Positions 1 to 9,800 of a stretch of DNA of 64,000 nt are shown here, piece by piece; positions within the stretch are counted from its first letter, which is position 1; every line of letters begins with the position of its first letter. The notes below the pieces were generated by a model, which saw nothing but the letters and a program-made list of their open reading frames with translations, ran no database searches and was not told the DNA's origin. The position numbers and the translations under genes were made by a program. Source of the stretch: Sphingobacterium sp. CZ-UAM (GTDB taxonomy: Bacteria > Bacteroidota > Bacteroidia > Sphingobacteriales > Sphingobacteriaceae); contig NZ_MTCM01000001.1 of assembly GCF_002000245.1 (NCBI RefSeq), positions 1,116,001-1,180,000 of the forward strand, read 5' to 3'.

Positions 1-1575
1 TATTCCATTGCGAAAGATCACATAGACCCCTTCGCGAAATGTTTTGTCGGGCGTCAAGACTTTTATTGTATTCTTCTTGATGGAGACCATATCGGTATTT
101 AGTTCAGCAACGGCGAGATAACCGTTGCCCCAATACAAATAACTTTTACCCGACCTGGGGTCATTGAACACCGCGGGGTCAATCTCCTGCCCGCCGCTTA
201 CTCCGGGAGGTTTGAAATCGATCAAGGGCCTACCCGAATCCTTGAAGGGCCCCGTTGGCTGATCCGCTACGGCGACACCGATTTTCTGCGCCGCCGTAAA
301 ATAGTAGTAATATGTATAGTCGCCTTTAACTTTTTTCTCGGTGATCGTTGGCGCCCATGCATGACGCGGTCCCCAGGGAACCTCTTTTTTAAGGTCCAGG
401 ATAACACCCTCATCTTTCCAATGGATCAGATCGGCGGAAGAAAAAGTCTTAAAATAGAAGCCACCCCAGCCATCAAAGCCATCGCTAGTGGGATAGATAT
501 AATATCGTTTGGTCTTGTTGGCGTACAGGATGTCGGGGTCTGCATAATAACCGTCCAGAATGGGGTTCTTTTTGAACGCAAATGGTATATCCTTGGGTTT
601 ACCCCACTTTGCCGTCAGCCGGATCAGCTCCGCTCGGGAAAGCGGTATGATGGTTCCGTGTCGGGGATGAAAATCCATATCAATCTCTTGGTCGATCACT
701 TTAAAACGATCGAGATCATCGGAAGTACAGAATTGGTATTTTCCTCTACCATACACATCATACATTAGGATATATTGGTCCGACTGGTTTCGCCTGAAAA
801 CACTTGATCCCTCCACGGCATCCCTTGTTTGCTGCTTATACCCAGGCTGTTCGATCCATTTTCCCGAAGTCAGGGAGTCCGTCATCGCAAGTTTGATCCC
901 ATTGCCATGCCCTTCCGTTTTGTAGAAAAGATAAAAGATTCCGTTCTTCTCGATAATATCGCCATCAATACAGGATTTGCCATTTTTAGGCATGAAGAGC
1001 ACTTTTGGATCGGTTTCAAAATCGGTAAAATCTTTATTGGCATAGGCATAATAAATGATATCCGGACCATTCCCATGCTGCATGGACCAATAGATCATAT
1101 ATTTCCCTGCTGCTGCATCAAAAATAGTCTGTGGTGCCCATACCCGCTTCAAATCTTCCTGCCCAGTGAACCGCTGCTGGAAATCGATGGCCTGATGCGA
1201 CCAGTGCAGCAGATCCTGCGATTTTAGCAGGACCATACCGCGATTGGAATCCCAGCCTTTGCTGGAGGTCATATCGGTCAGTACCATATAGAAGGTCTTT
1301 CCATCTTCGGCCCGCAGGATATGCGGATCCCGGACACCGCCGGTTTTACTGATGCTCTTCGAATCCAGTACCGGACGGTTACCGTTCAGCGCACGGTAGG
1401 TATAGCCATCGGTACTAATGGCAAAACAGACCGCTTCATCGGCCACCGCATTACCCTTAAAATAAGCAAATAAATAGCCGGCAAAATCCTTCTCGCTAGG
1501 CCCCTGCCTATATCCCTGCGCGTATGCCGATGCCGCAAAATTCATCAATAAAAATGCTATAACCGTAAATCGCAT
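1..1575 (-). CDS. Tandem GH43-like glycosidase, 3' end beyond window
   Basis: The frame is open for 525 codons from the ATG at 1575 to the window edge, so the C-terminus is missing. A signal peptide (about residues 1-19, ending AYA-Q) predicts export. Two five-bladed-propeller GH43 modules follow one another. Module 1 (about 25-320) shows Asp83 in VRDPH, Asp204 in CIDGD and Glu255 in AVEGS. Module 2 (about 330 onwards) shows Asp346 in YADPD, Asp466 in EIDPA and Glu515 in REGVY. These match the base, pKa-modulating and acid residues of GH43, so both modules look active. GH43 enzymes cleave arabinofuranosyl or xylosyl linkages; next to SusCD and arabinose genes an arabinan or arabinoxylan substrate is inferred. 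It is the last visible gene of the susC-susD unit, 102 bp after susD. The exact subfamily cannot be assigned by eye. Confidence 0.85.
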   Translation of the reverse strand, partial: MRFTVIAFLLMNFAASAYAQGYRQGPSEKDFAGYLFAYFKGNAVADEAVCFAISTDGYTYRALNGNRPVLDSKSISKTGGVRDPHILRAEDGKTFYMVLTDMTSSKGWDSNRGMVLLKSQDLLHWSHQAIDFQQRFTGQEDLKRVWAPQTIFDAAAGKYMIYWSMQHGNGPDIIYYAYANKDFTDFETDPKVLFMPKNGKSCIDGDIIEKNGIFYLFYKTEGHGNGIKLAMTDSLTSGKWIEQPGYKQQTRDAVEGSSVFRRNQSDQYILMYDVYGRGKYQFCTSDDLDRFKVIDQEIDMDFHPRHGTIIPLSRAELIRLTAKWGKPKDIPFAFKKNPILDGYYADPDILYANKTKRYYIYPTSDGFDGWGGFYFKTFSSADLIHWKDEGVILDLKKEVPWGPRHAWAPTITEKKVKGDYTYYYYFTAAQKIGVAVADQPTGPFKDSGRPLIDFKPPGVSGGQEIDPAVFNDPRSGKSYLYWGNGYLAVAELNTDMVSIKKNTIKVLTPDKTFREGVYVIFRNGI

Positions 1576-1615
1576 GTATAAAATAATTTAGTAAAAGGTT
1601 GCTTGATCTGACAAC

Positions 1616-1649
1616 GATGCGCTGGTTCCGAGAAAGGTCCCAGCACATC
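1616..1649 (-). promoter_or_regulatory. Hairpin between susD and the GH43 gene
   Basis: Ten-base arms (1616-1625 and 1640-1649) pair fully as minus-strand RNA if one G-U wobble is allowed, with a 14-base loop. It lies in the 102-bp gap after susD. No U-run follows it on the minus strand, so it is better read as an RNA-processing or attenuation hairpin setting susCD above the downstream enzyme gene than as a full terminator. The function is inferred. Confidence 0.4.
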
Positions 1650-1677
1650 GCGTATGTCTTTTTTTAATTGTTTAACA

Positions 1678-3393
1678 TTAATAACCTGGATTTTGTTCCA
1701 GTTGTCCGTTCGAAGACAAAATATCTGCCCGCGGTATCGGGAGCCAATAATGTTTTTCTTCAAACTTGCGGCCCGATAATGCCTCTTTTCGCGTATAGGT
1801 AAGCCCATTGCTTCCTTTTGTCACCGTTATTCCGCCGGCTGGCGCATTCTCTGTAATGTTGGCGATTTTCCATCTCCTTACGTCATAAAAACGGTGTTCC
1901 TCGAAGGCCAGCTCTATCCGGCGTTCGTAGCGCAACAGTTTTCTAAATTCATCTTTCGATTTTCCAACAGGGATTTCAGGCATTTCTACAGAAGGCCTTG
2001 TGCGAACTAAATTTAACGCCTGTCTAGCTGTAAGACGACCACCTGCGGGTAGCATATCCGGACCATAGGCTTCATTAGCCGCCTCCGCAAAATTTAACAG
2101 GATCTCAGCATACCGAAAATAATTCCACGGTTGAAATCCTGCATTTCCCCAAGGATTTTCCAGCGGATAGGCATCATTCATAAACTTGCGCAGGTAATAA
2201 CCTGTTTTCGACGTGTTCCAATTGTCCCTTCCTTCCCTGCTATCCTGTCCGCCCGGTATAAATGTTTCAACCGCACGTCCCCTGTACATCGAACCATTGT
2301 GTAGAATTGTCGCATCAAAGCGAGGATCACGGTTTACATAGGGGTTATTGGGATCGTATCCCGAAGCAGTATTTACAGTTCCGTCCTCATTAAAAGGGGC
2401 CAGACCATTTTTCATCTGGTACGCATCCACCAGATTCTGGTAAGGCGTATTTCCACCCCAACCCCCATAGCCGTTCGGTCCGTTAGCAATTTCCAAATGT
2501 ACATGATTGGCATTTTTGGTATAATAACGGGCGAAAATAGTTTCCGGATTCCGGTCGGTCAAAAATAGGGACTGGTACCCGCCTGTGTAGAGGCTATATT
2601 TGTTTAGCGAAATCAAGTCTTGGGCTGCCTGAGCGGCAGCAGCCCAGGTACCCGCGTTATAAAGTGGGCTCGCTGCATACAGCAGCAGCCTTGATTTTAG
2701 GGCCATTGCGGCAGCCTTCGTCGCCCGGCCGGTAACCCAGCTGTTGTCATTGTTATCCAGCGGCAGTTTTTCAATCGCTTCATCCAATTCTTTTATCACA
2801 TAATCCATTCCTTCCTGAATAGACTTGCGCTCAAAAAGCCTTGCCGTACTTAAGTCATCTTTCAAACCATACACGGTATCGCCCATCAGGACAACCCGGC
2901 CAAAGTTGCGAATGAGGTCGTGATAGCGAAATGCCCTGATAAACTGCAGTTCACCTTCCAGATGCCGTTTATGTGAAGCACTCATCTGAATAGTAGCCAG
3001 TACTTTTTTCGCGTAGTTACATTCACGGATACTGCGGTAGCTGCGCGCCCAAAGTGATCCGGCGGCGCCTAAATTTTCAGGCGATAACTGCCCCCGGATA
3101 ATGAGCCAGGTATTGTCATCATTGGTATACATGGATTCATCCGACAGTGATGACCAAAGGGCATATTCAAATCCACGTCCAAAGCCCGGATTAGTCCCGT
3201 CCGCTTCATTTGATATCATCTTTTCGCCGATGTATCTGTTGATAATAAACGCTTCCAATACTGCTGTATCTTTCTCAATTGCTTCTGTCGATATTCTGTC
3301 TGTCGCCGTCACATCCAATAGATTTTTGTTGCAGGCGGAGAAGACTGTCAGTCCTAAGCCCAAAGGCACAATATATTTAGTGATAGATTTCAT
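1678..3393 (-). CDS. SusD/RagB-family surface glycan-binding lipoprotein
   Basis: A 571-residue protein with a lipoprotein signal (hydrophobic stretch ending FSA before Cys21) and the SusD pattern: alpha-helical TPR scaffold, a RAFRYHDLIRNFG segment in the first third, and the typical C-terminal ending with YWLPIPRADI followed by NPGY. SusD proteins sit on the outer face of the outer membrane and close over the SusC barrel to capture oligosaccharide. It lies 15 bp after susC on the same strand, the classic order. The ligand is inferred to be an arabinose-containing glycan from the neighbouring genes; it cannot be read from this sequence. Confidence 0.95.
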   Translation of the reverse strand: MKSITKYIVPLGLGLTVFSACNKNLLDVTATDRISTEAIEKDTAVLEAFIINRYIGEKMISNEADGTNPGFGRGFEYALWSSLSDESMYTNDDNTWLIIRGQLSPENLGAAGSLWARSYRSIRECNYAKKVLATIQMSASHKRHLEGELQFIRAFRYHDLIRNFGRVVLMGDTVYGLKDDLSTARLFERKSIQEGMDYVIKELDEAIEKLPLDNNDNSWVTGRATKAAAMALKSRLLLYAASPLYNAGTWAAAAQAAQDLISLNKYSLYTGGYQSLFLTDRNPETIFARYYTKNANHVHLEIANGPNGYGGWGGNTPYQNLVDAYQMKNGLAPFNEDGTVNTASGYDPNNPYVNRDPRFDATILHNGSMYRGRAVETFIPGGQDSREGRDNWNTSKTGYYLRKFMNDAYPLENPWGNAGFQPWNYFRYAEILLNFAEAANEAYGPDMLPAGGRLTARQALNLVRTRPSVEMPEIPVGKSKDEFRKLLRYERRIELAFEEHRFYDVRRWKIANITENAPAGGITVTKGSNGLTYTRKEALSGRKFEEKHYWLPIPRADILSSNGQLEQNPGY

Positions 3394-3408
3394 TGCTTAA
3401 GTTCCTCT

Positions 3409-6400
3409 TTAGAATTTTAAATTTGCACCTACATTAATAATACGTTGTTGCGGATAGAATTGACCGCTACCGCTATTCCCTTCCGGATCATAATCCTTCA
3501 CTTTTGTGAGGGTCAAAAGATTGAATCCGTTGACATAAAACCGAAGTCCGCCCAGTTTCAATCTCGATAAGACCTCATTTGGCAATGTATACCCTATCTC
3601 AACATTTTTTAAACGTAAAAAGGAAGCATTATTCAACCAAAAAGTGTTATTGTACAAGCCACCGCTCACCGCCGAAGAGGCACGTTCAGGGACTTTCGGA
3701 TAGTTTCCGTTCGGATTATTGACCTCATTGAACCGATTGTCGGCCCAGGTACTGTAGAAGTTTCCTACTGTTCCGGACTCCGGAAGCACGTATTGACTTA
3801 CTTTAGCCTGTCCGGCAAAAAGAACGGAAACATCTATATTTTTATAAGCGGCATTCAAGTTAAAGCCGTAGGTAATCTGGGGAATATTCCCATATTTTGT
3901 CCGTATCATATCATCTGCGGTTATCTTGCCATCTTGGTTGTAGTCCTGATAAATCAAATCGCCGACCTGTGCTCCGGGAGCCTGTGGTGCCGCAGCGAGA
4001 TCTGCTTGGGTCCGGTTTAACCCAATGGCGTTATACAGCAGATAGGTTCCCAGCGGTCTTGATGTCTGACGCTGATAATCCAAGGTACCGCTGGCCTCAT
4101 CAATGAAGATAATTTTACTTTTAGCAAAGGTAAAATTACCGGATACTCCCCAGCTGAAATCGCCCTGTTGTTGATACGACAATGTTCCTTCAAATCCTTC
4201 GCTATTCACCTTGCCGATATTCTCCGAAGGAACCAGCGGTTTGGAGCTGTTCTCTTTGTATGGATTGACAATACCGGAAGTCGCCGGAATAGACGCATTT
4301 CTTTCCGTCAGAATATCCGATCTCTTTTGTTGGAAATAAATGGCCTCTATCGTGAAATTCTTGAGAAATTGTGCATTTAATCCTACATCGAGCTTCTTGG
4401 ACACCTCCCAGGTAATTGCCGGATTTGCCAGTTTTGCCAATTTAACATTGGGCTGTATCTGGCTTTTGTCATTTAGCAGCGCGACCAGACCATTTCCTAC
4501 CAGGGTATAGTTATCGTAGAATTGGAACCCGTCGACATTATCGTTACCAAGGGTACCATAAGAGGCGCGAAGTTTCAGGTCATCTAAAAATCCGATCTTG
4601 TCTGCAAACCAGTCTTCTTTGCTGATACGCCAGCCGGCGGATACGGAAGGGAAATATCCCCATCGTTTGCCTGCGGGAAAAATCGAAGAACCATCAGCCC
4701 TGAGCTGTCCTTCAAACAGGTATTTTTCATTATAATTGTACGCTATCCGGCTAATGATACTCTGTCTCGTATAATTGGAACTATAACCTGAATTAAGGTA
4801 ATCTGTCGCAGCGGATCCACCTTGTGATAATTCAGGCAGCTGGTTGGAGAGATAATTAAAACGCTGCGCGTCAAAATATTCCAAATGCCTTTTACTTTGC
4901 TCATAGCCCACAAAAGCATTGATCGCGTGGGCGCCAAAGCTACGTTCAAAATTCAGCTTAATATTGCTTGTAATCAAGGATTCATTGGTATGTGATTCGG
5001 TCAATGTGGCCTTATTGTTATTTCCGCCGACAATAGATTCTTCGTAAGTATTTTTTGCCGGGTCATACGCATTCAGCACGTAGGGCACACTGAAGTTTTT
5101 GCTAAAATTTGCGGATTTGTCCACCGAAAGAAAACCATCTACGGATAGGCCCTGTACCCAAGGAAGCTGATAGCTTGCTTTGAGTATGCCGTTGAACACC
5201 TGTTTGGGATTATCCACAGTACCACCGATATCTGTGGCCATTAAGACCGGATTTGATCCCTCAATGCCCCGAGTCGGCAAGCCATTGGGATAATATGCGC
5301 TTACCGTAGGATAGGCTCTATAGATGGAACGAAAAATATCGCCGGCAGATGCGATCGGGAATTTACGGTCTTCCTGTCTTCCCGAAAGAGCCAGTCCGAC
5401 CTTAAAGCCATCGGTTACATTGGCTTCAAGATTTGTTCTGAAATTATACTGTTTGTATTTGGTGACGCCCTTTTTGTATAAGCCATCCTGATAGACTGAA
5501 CCCAAAGACATAAAATATCGCACATCCTCGGTCCCGCCAGCCACAGACAGATTGTGCTGACTTTGTATGGCTGCTTTTTTCAGGGTGGCATCTGCCCAAT
5601 CGGTATTGGGGTATAAAAGTGGATCAGATCCGTCCCTGAATTTTTGAATCTGTTCGGCTGAATAAATCTGGTTCATTCCGCCCGAAGAACTATTTCCATA
5701 GGCGATTTCATTTCTTAAAATGGCATAAGTTGCGGCATCAGCCATTTTAGGCAATCGCGTCGGTGAACTGACGCCGAGATTTCCGCTATAGGTGATCGAG
5801 GGTTTACCGCTTTTTCCACGTTTGGTCGTGACTAAAATAACCCCATTTGCTGCCCTATTTCCATAAATTGCCGCCGAAGCATCTTTCAGCACCGAAATAC
5901 TTTCAATATCGTTTGGATCCAGACGCTCCAGTCCGCCTATTTGTCCGGGTACTCCATCGACGACAACCAATACGTCATTACTTCCTGTCGTTGCCTGTCC
6001 CCGCACCGTAATCGACGAACCGTCATAACCGGGTTCACCGCTCCGGTTGTTGATTACCACGCCAGAAAATCGTCCAGCGAGGGAATTGGATAAATTAGGC
6101 TGCGGGCTTTTCACGATATCTTTGCCCTTCACTTCGGAAATAGAGCCCGTTAAGGTCGCTTTTTTTTGCGTGCCATAACCCACCACCACGACATCTTCCA
6201 GCACACGGTCATCTTTTTCAAGCCGGATTGTCAGGTTTGTGGTTTCGTTCAAGGGGACTCTGTAGGTCTTGTAGCCAATGAAGGAGACCACGAGCACGCC
6301 TTTTGCGGCATTCAGTTCAAATTTCCCCGATTTGTCTGTTGAAGTCCCCTTCGCCCCGCCTTCCATAATCACAGTTGCACCTGCGATAGGCTCGTTGGCC

Positions 6401-6498
6401 ATATTCAGGACCTGTCCCGAAATTTTCCCCTGGGCGTATAACAATGTTGGCGCAACGCTCAACACCGTATACAAAGAAACAATTTTTAGGTTGTTCAT
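3409..6498 (-). CDS. SusC/RagA-family TonB-linked outer-membrane transporter
   Basis: A 1029-residue protein. Residues 1-22 are a signal peptide ending LYAQ. A carboxypeptidase-regulatory-like domain (about 25-100, with GATVIMEGG and FIGYK) is followed by the RagA signature VLEDVVVVGYGTQKK, the plug domain (about 110-225) and the 22-stranded barrel to the C-terminal Phe. There is no N-terminal STN signalling domain, so this is not an anti-sigma-coupled transporter; regulation by the HTCS next door fits better. It imports oligosaccharides across the outer membrane using TonB energy. It is the first gene of a susC-susD-GH43 unit. Confidence 0.95.
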   Translation of the reverse strand: MNNLKIVSLYTVLSVAPTLLYAQGKISGQVLNMANEPIAGATVIMEGGAKGTSTDKSGKFELNAAKGVLVVSFIGYKTYRVPLNETTNLTIRLEKDDRVLEDVVVVGYGTQKKATLTGSISEVKGKDIVKSPQPNLSNSLAGRFSGVVINNRSGEPGYDGSSITVRGQATTGSNDVLVVVDGVPGQIGGLERLDPNDIESISVLKDASAAIYGNRAANGVILVTTKRGKSGKPSITYSGNLGVSSPTRLPKMADAATYAILRNEIAYGNSSSGGMNQIYSAEQIQKFRDGSDPLLYPNTDWADATLKKAAIQSQHNLSVAGGTEDVRYFMSLGSVYQDGLYKKGVTKYKQYNFRTNLEANVTDGFKVGLALSGRQEDRKFPIASAGDIFRSIYRAYPTVSAYYPNGLPTRGIEGSNPVLMATDIGGTVDNPKQVFNGILKASYQLPWVQGLSVDGFLSVDKSANFSKNFSVPYVLNAYDPAKNTYEESIVGGNNNKATLTESHTNESLITSNIKLNFERSFGAHAINAFVGYEQSKRHLEYFDAQRFNYLSNQLPELSQGGSAATDYLNSGYSSNYTRQSIISRIAYNYNEKYLFEGQLRADGSSIFPAGKRWGYFPSVSAGWRISKEDWFADKIGFLDDLKLRASYGTLGNDNVDGFQFYDNYTLVGNGLVALLNDKSQIQPNVKLAKLANPAITWEVSKKLDVGLNAQFLKNFTIEAIYFQQKRSDILTERNASIPATSGIVNPYKENSSKPLVPSENIGKVNSEGFEGTLSYQQQGDFSWGVSGNFTFAKSKIIFIDEASGTLDYQRQTSRPLGTYLLYNAIGLNRTQADLAAAPQAPGAQVGDLIYQDYNQDGKITADDMIRTKYGNIPQITYGFNLNAAYKNIDVSVLFAGQAKVSQYVLPESGTVGNFYSTWADNRFNEVNNPNGNYPKVPERASSAVSGGLYNNTFWLNNASFLRLKNVEIGYTLPNEVLSRLKLGGLRFYVNGFNLLTLTKVKDYDPEGNSGSGQFYPQQRIINVGANLKF

Positions 6499-6811
6499 AA
6501 ATTTCTATACGAATTAAACAGTAAATAATACAATCTGGCCAGAATAGACAGTGAAGATGATAAGCGATGGTTTACATAGGTTACATCAGATGCATTGCTA
6601 CTTCCTGCGAGATTTATAATTGATTATATGGTCAAACTTAGGGGATTTTAAAGCTCCAGACCGTATACAAATCCGTCAAATACCATATAGTTTTCGGTCA
6701 AAAAATGGCTTTTCAGCAAAAATCACCGTGTTTTTCGGCTCATGCCCCCATCCGGTAGCCCGGATCTGGGGCGCTTATACTGTGGAGGTCCTACAGGATA
6801 TTAGCCCGTGA
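6499..6811 (-). promoter_or_regulatory. Promoter region of susC, downstream of HTCS
   Basis: This 313-bp gap separates the HTCS gene from susC, both on the minus strand. I see no convincing TAnnTTTG element close to the susC start, as expected for an activator-dependent promoter. The hexamer TTACAT is repeated directly at 6572 and 6581, nine bases apart, and could be part of an AraC-type HTCS site. A GC-rich hairpin (6750-6755 with 6760-6765) lies near the HTCS stop but lacks a U-run. No gene is supported here. The regulatory role is inferred. Confidence 0.45.
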
Positions 6812-9800
6812 TTAACATCCCTTCGCTCCGGACTTTTGATATTCCGAAGGAAGCTGTCCAAACTCTTCCTTAAAGCATTGCCGAAAGTAAATAGCGCTAT
6901 TGATTCCGACCATAAAAGAAACTTCGGTCACGTTGTATGTTCCCGAACGCAACAGCTCGGCGGCTTTGTGTATCCGTATTTTACGCACAAGCTGATTGAT
7001 GTTCTTTCCGGTGATCCCTTTTAGTTTGCGATATAAGGTGGATTGGCTCATATTCATCTTTTCTGCCAGGGTAGCAGCATCCAATACCTCATCCTGCATA
7101 TGCTGTTCGACGATTGCCATAAAATCCTGAACAAATGCATTTTCACGCCACAACTCATCTTTTTCGGCTTGCCGGTTTTCTACAGAATCCGTTGGTTGGT
7201 CCAAGTTGATTTGCTGTAGAACAGCCTTATTCATGGCTTTCTGTTTGCGCAACAGGTTATCAATACGTTTGAGCAATAGGGCTGCGCCGATCGGTTTTGT
7301 GAGGTACGAATCGACTCCCAGCTCATAACCCCGCTGCCTGTCCAGGTCCGTATCCTTCGCCGTCAACAGGATTAATGGGATATGGCTTGTTGAACGTTCC
7401 GCCTTTAATTTTTCGGCCAGCAGAAAACCATCCATATCGGGCATCATAATATCGCTTATCAGCAGATCGGGGATTCTATTTTGCGCAATTTCCAATCCAA
7501 CCACTCCATTTTCGGCCAGCAAAACTTCGTAATTTGCGGATAAGGTATCACCCAGATAGCCACGTAAATCCGGATCATCTTCCACCAACAGGATCAATGG
7601 ACGGCTGACCTCCATCGCGATATCATCAGATTCCGCGATCGATTCCACTATGTTCGGGCTATCGACGTCGACTTTGTTTGCTAAAAAGCGGACCGATACC
7701 GTCGTTCCCGCCCCTTCCAGGCTTTTCATCTCGATCTTACCCTGATGGATAGCCGTCAATTCTTTGACCAGGGCCAGGCCTATGCCCGTTCCTTGGATTC
7801 CCCGGCCCGGAACCTGATAGAACTTATCGAAAATCCGATCCATTTGATCCGCAGGGATGCCGCGCCCCGTGTCTTCAATGGATAATACCGCCCAATGGCT
7901 TAAATTTGATTGTTCGTAGGTGAGGCTCAGCCTAATATGCCCCGAATCCGTATATTTATAGGCGTTGGAAAACAAATTATCTACAATCAACTGTATAATC
8001 TCAGCATCAAATAAGGTACGATAATCCGTTTCGGGCAAATCCGCGCATATCTCAACATCTGGTTTGTTATTTAGGGTCCGATACTTATCCACGATATCGC
8101 TAAGCATGTCACTCAAGGTCCCCGCTTCAAGTACAAGCGGTTTAAACTGCGATTCGACCTTCCTGAACTCCAGAAGCTGGTTGACCAATGTAAAAAGCCG
8201 ATTGGCACTTTTCTGAACCGTATGAACCAACCCTTTGTTTCTGGGAGATAATTGCTCATCGTGGGACAAATCGTCGAGCGGCCCCAATATGAGTGTTAAA
8301 GGCGTGCGCAGTTCATGCGTGATGTGCGTATAGAAATTCATGCGCTCGCTATGCAACTGTTCATCCTGCAGGTGCTGGCGTTCTTTGAGCCGCAGTTCGG
8401 ACTCGGCCTTTATTCTTTTGATGTAAAAGAAAATAAGGGTATAAATGACCAGCAAAAAGATCAGAAAATAAGTGATTTTCGCGGGTAGGCTCAGATAAAA
8501 AGGCGGTTTGATCTTAATCAGTAAACGTTGATAAGACTGGGACCATTCCCCATTTTTCATGCGTGTGCGAATCAACAGTTCATGATCGCCATAGGGAACA
8601 TTGCGAAAATCAAGGTTCGTTTCGTTGCCCAGAAAAATCCAGTCGTTATTCAGTCCCTGAAGCCGGTATCCAAACTCGACCAAACCATCCAGCGCATAAT
8701 CCATGACCGCAAGCTCGATACGAAAGCTATTCTCGTTGTGATCAAGCCTGATCTCATCGGATGATGTAAGGTATTTGTCTTCCTGAGCATTCGATTCACC
8801 GGAACGGAATACAATAAAGCGGCTTAACCGGATCGGAGATTTGGGCAGTTTTGAGGGGATTTCATTCGGGTCAAAATAACATATGCCGTCCTGCATTCCA
8901 AAATAGAGCTGTCCTGCCAGATCCCGCCCTACACTTCCGTTTATAAAACCGCCCAGAGGCAGGCCGAACGACTGATCGTATTGCAAAAAGCGTTTTTCTT
9001 TCGGTAAAAAGCGTAGCATTCCCGACTTGGTTGAACACCAGATATGCCCATTTTGATCTTCCGAAAGGCCATTGACAAACAGCCAGGCGTCATCTCCCGG
9101 AGGCATTAACACTGTTAATTCCCCAATTCTGCGTTGCGCTTCCTGCAAAGCTATTCCCTGATTGGTCGCAATCCAGATATTCTTATTTTTATCGCGTAGC
9201 AAATGATTGACGGTATTATTGCGCAATCCATTGCCGCTATCCATTTTCCGGATCAGCTGTCGGTTAACATTATACACGTAGAGCCCCTGCCCGTAGGTTC
9301 CCACCCAGATATTATCCTGCCCATCCTCGACAAGCGCTCGAGGCGCATAGTCCCCCAGCATCGGATCGTTGATCAGTAATTTCTGTACGCTACGATTGTG
9401 CGGGTCATAGATAAACAGGCCTTGGTATGCAGCAATCCAGATGGCACCACGACGATCTTCATAGATCGCGCGAACCTCCGATACGGGTTCACCCAGGTCT
9501 ATCGTATGCCAAGTGGTGGATCCTGCATAGCAGACTGCAACACCACCTTTTCGTAAACCTAACCAGACATGCTGGTTATGATCCTTGAATGAAGACAATA
9601 TAAAATCATCAGGGCTACCGTTCTTTTGCGTTATCCATTTGCGTAATCTGCCATTCGTTCCCATTTCTACGATTCCGGAGCCTTCGGTCGTCAGCCAGAC
9701 GGCGTCGGTATTCCGAACGATAATATTACTCACGGTTGCCAGCTGATCCGGCAATACAGCTCCTGTTGGGAAAACATTAAAAAAAGGTTTGATATGGCTG

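Noticed and set aside
6750..6765. GC-rich hairpin after the HTCS stop as terminator
   Set aside because: The stem is short with a bulged extension, and no U-run follows on the minus strand. It is not listed as a terminator.
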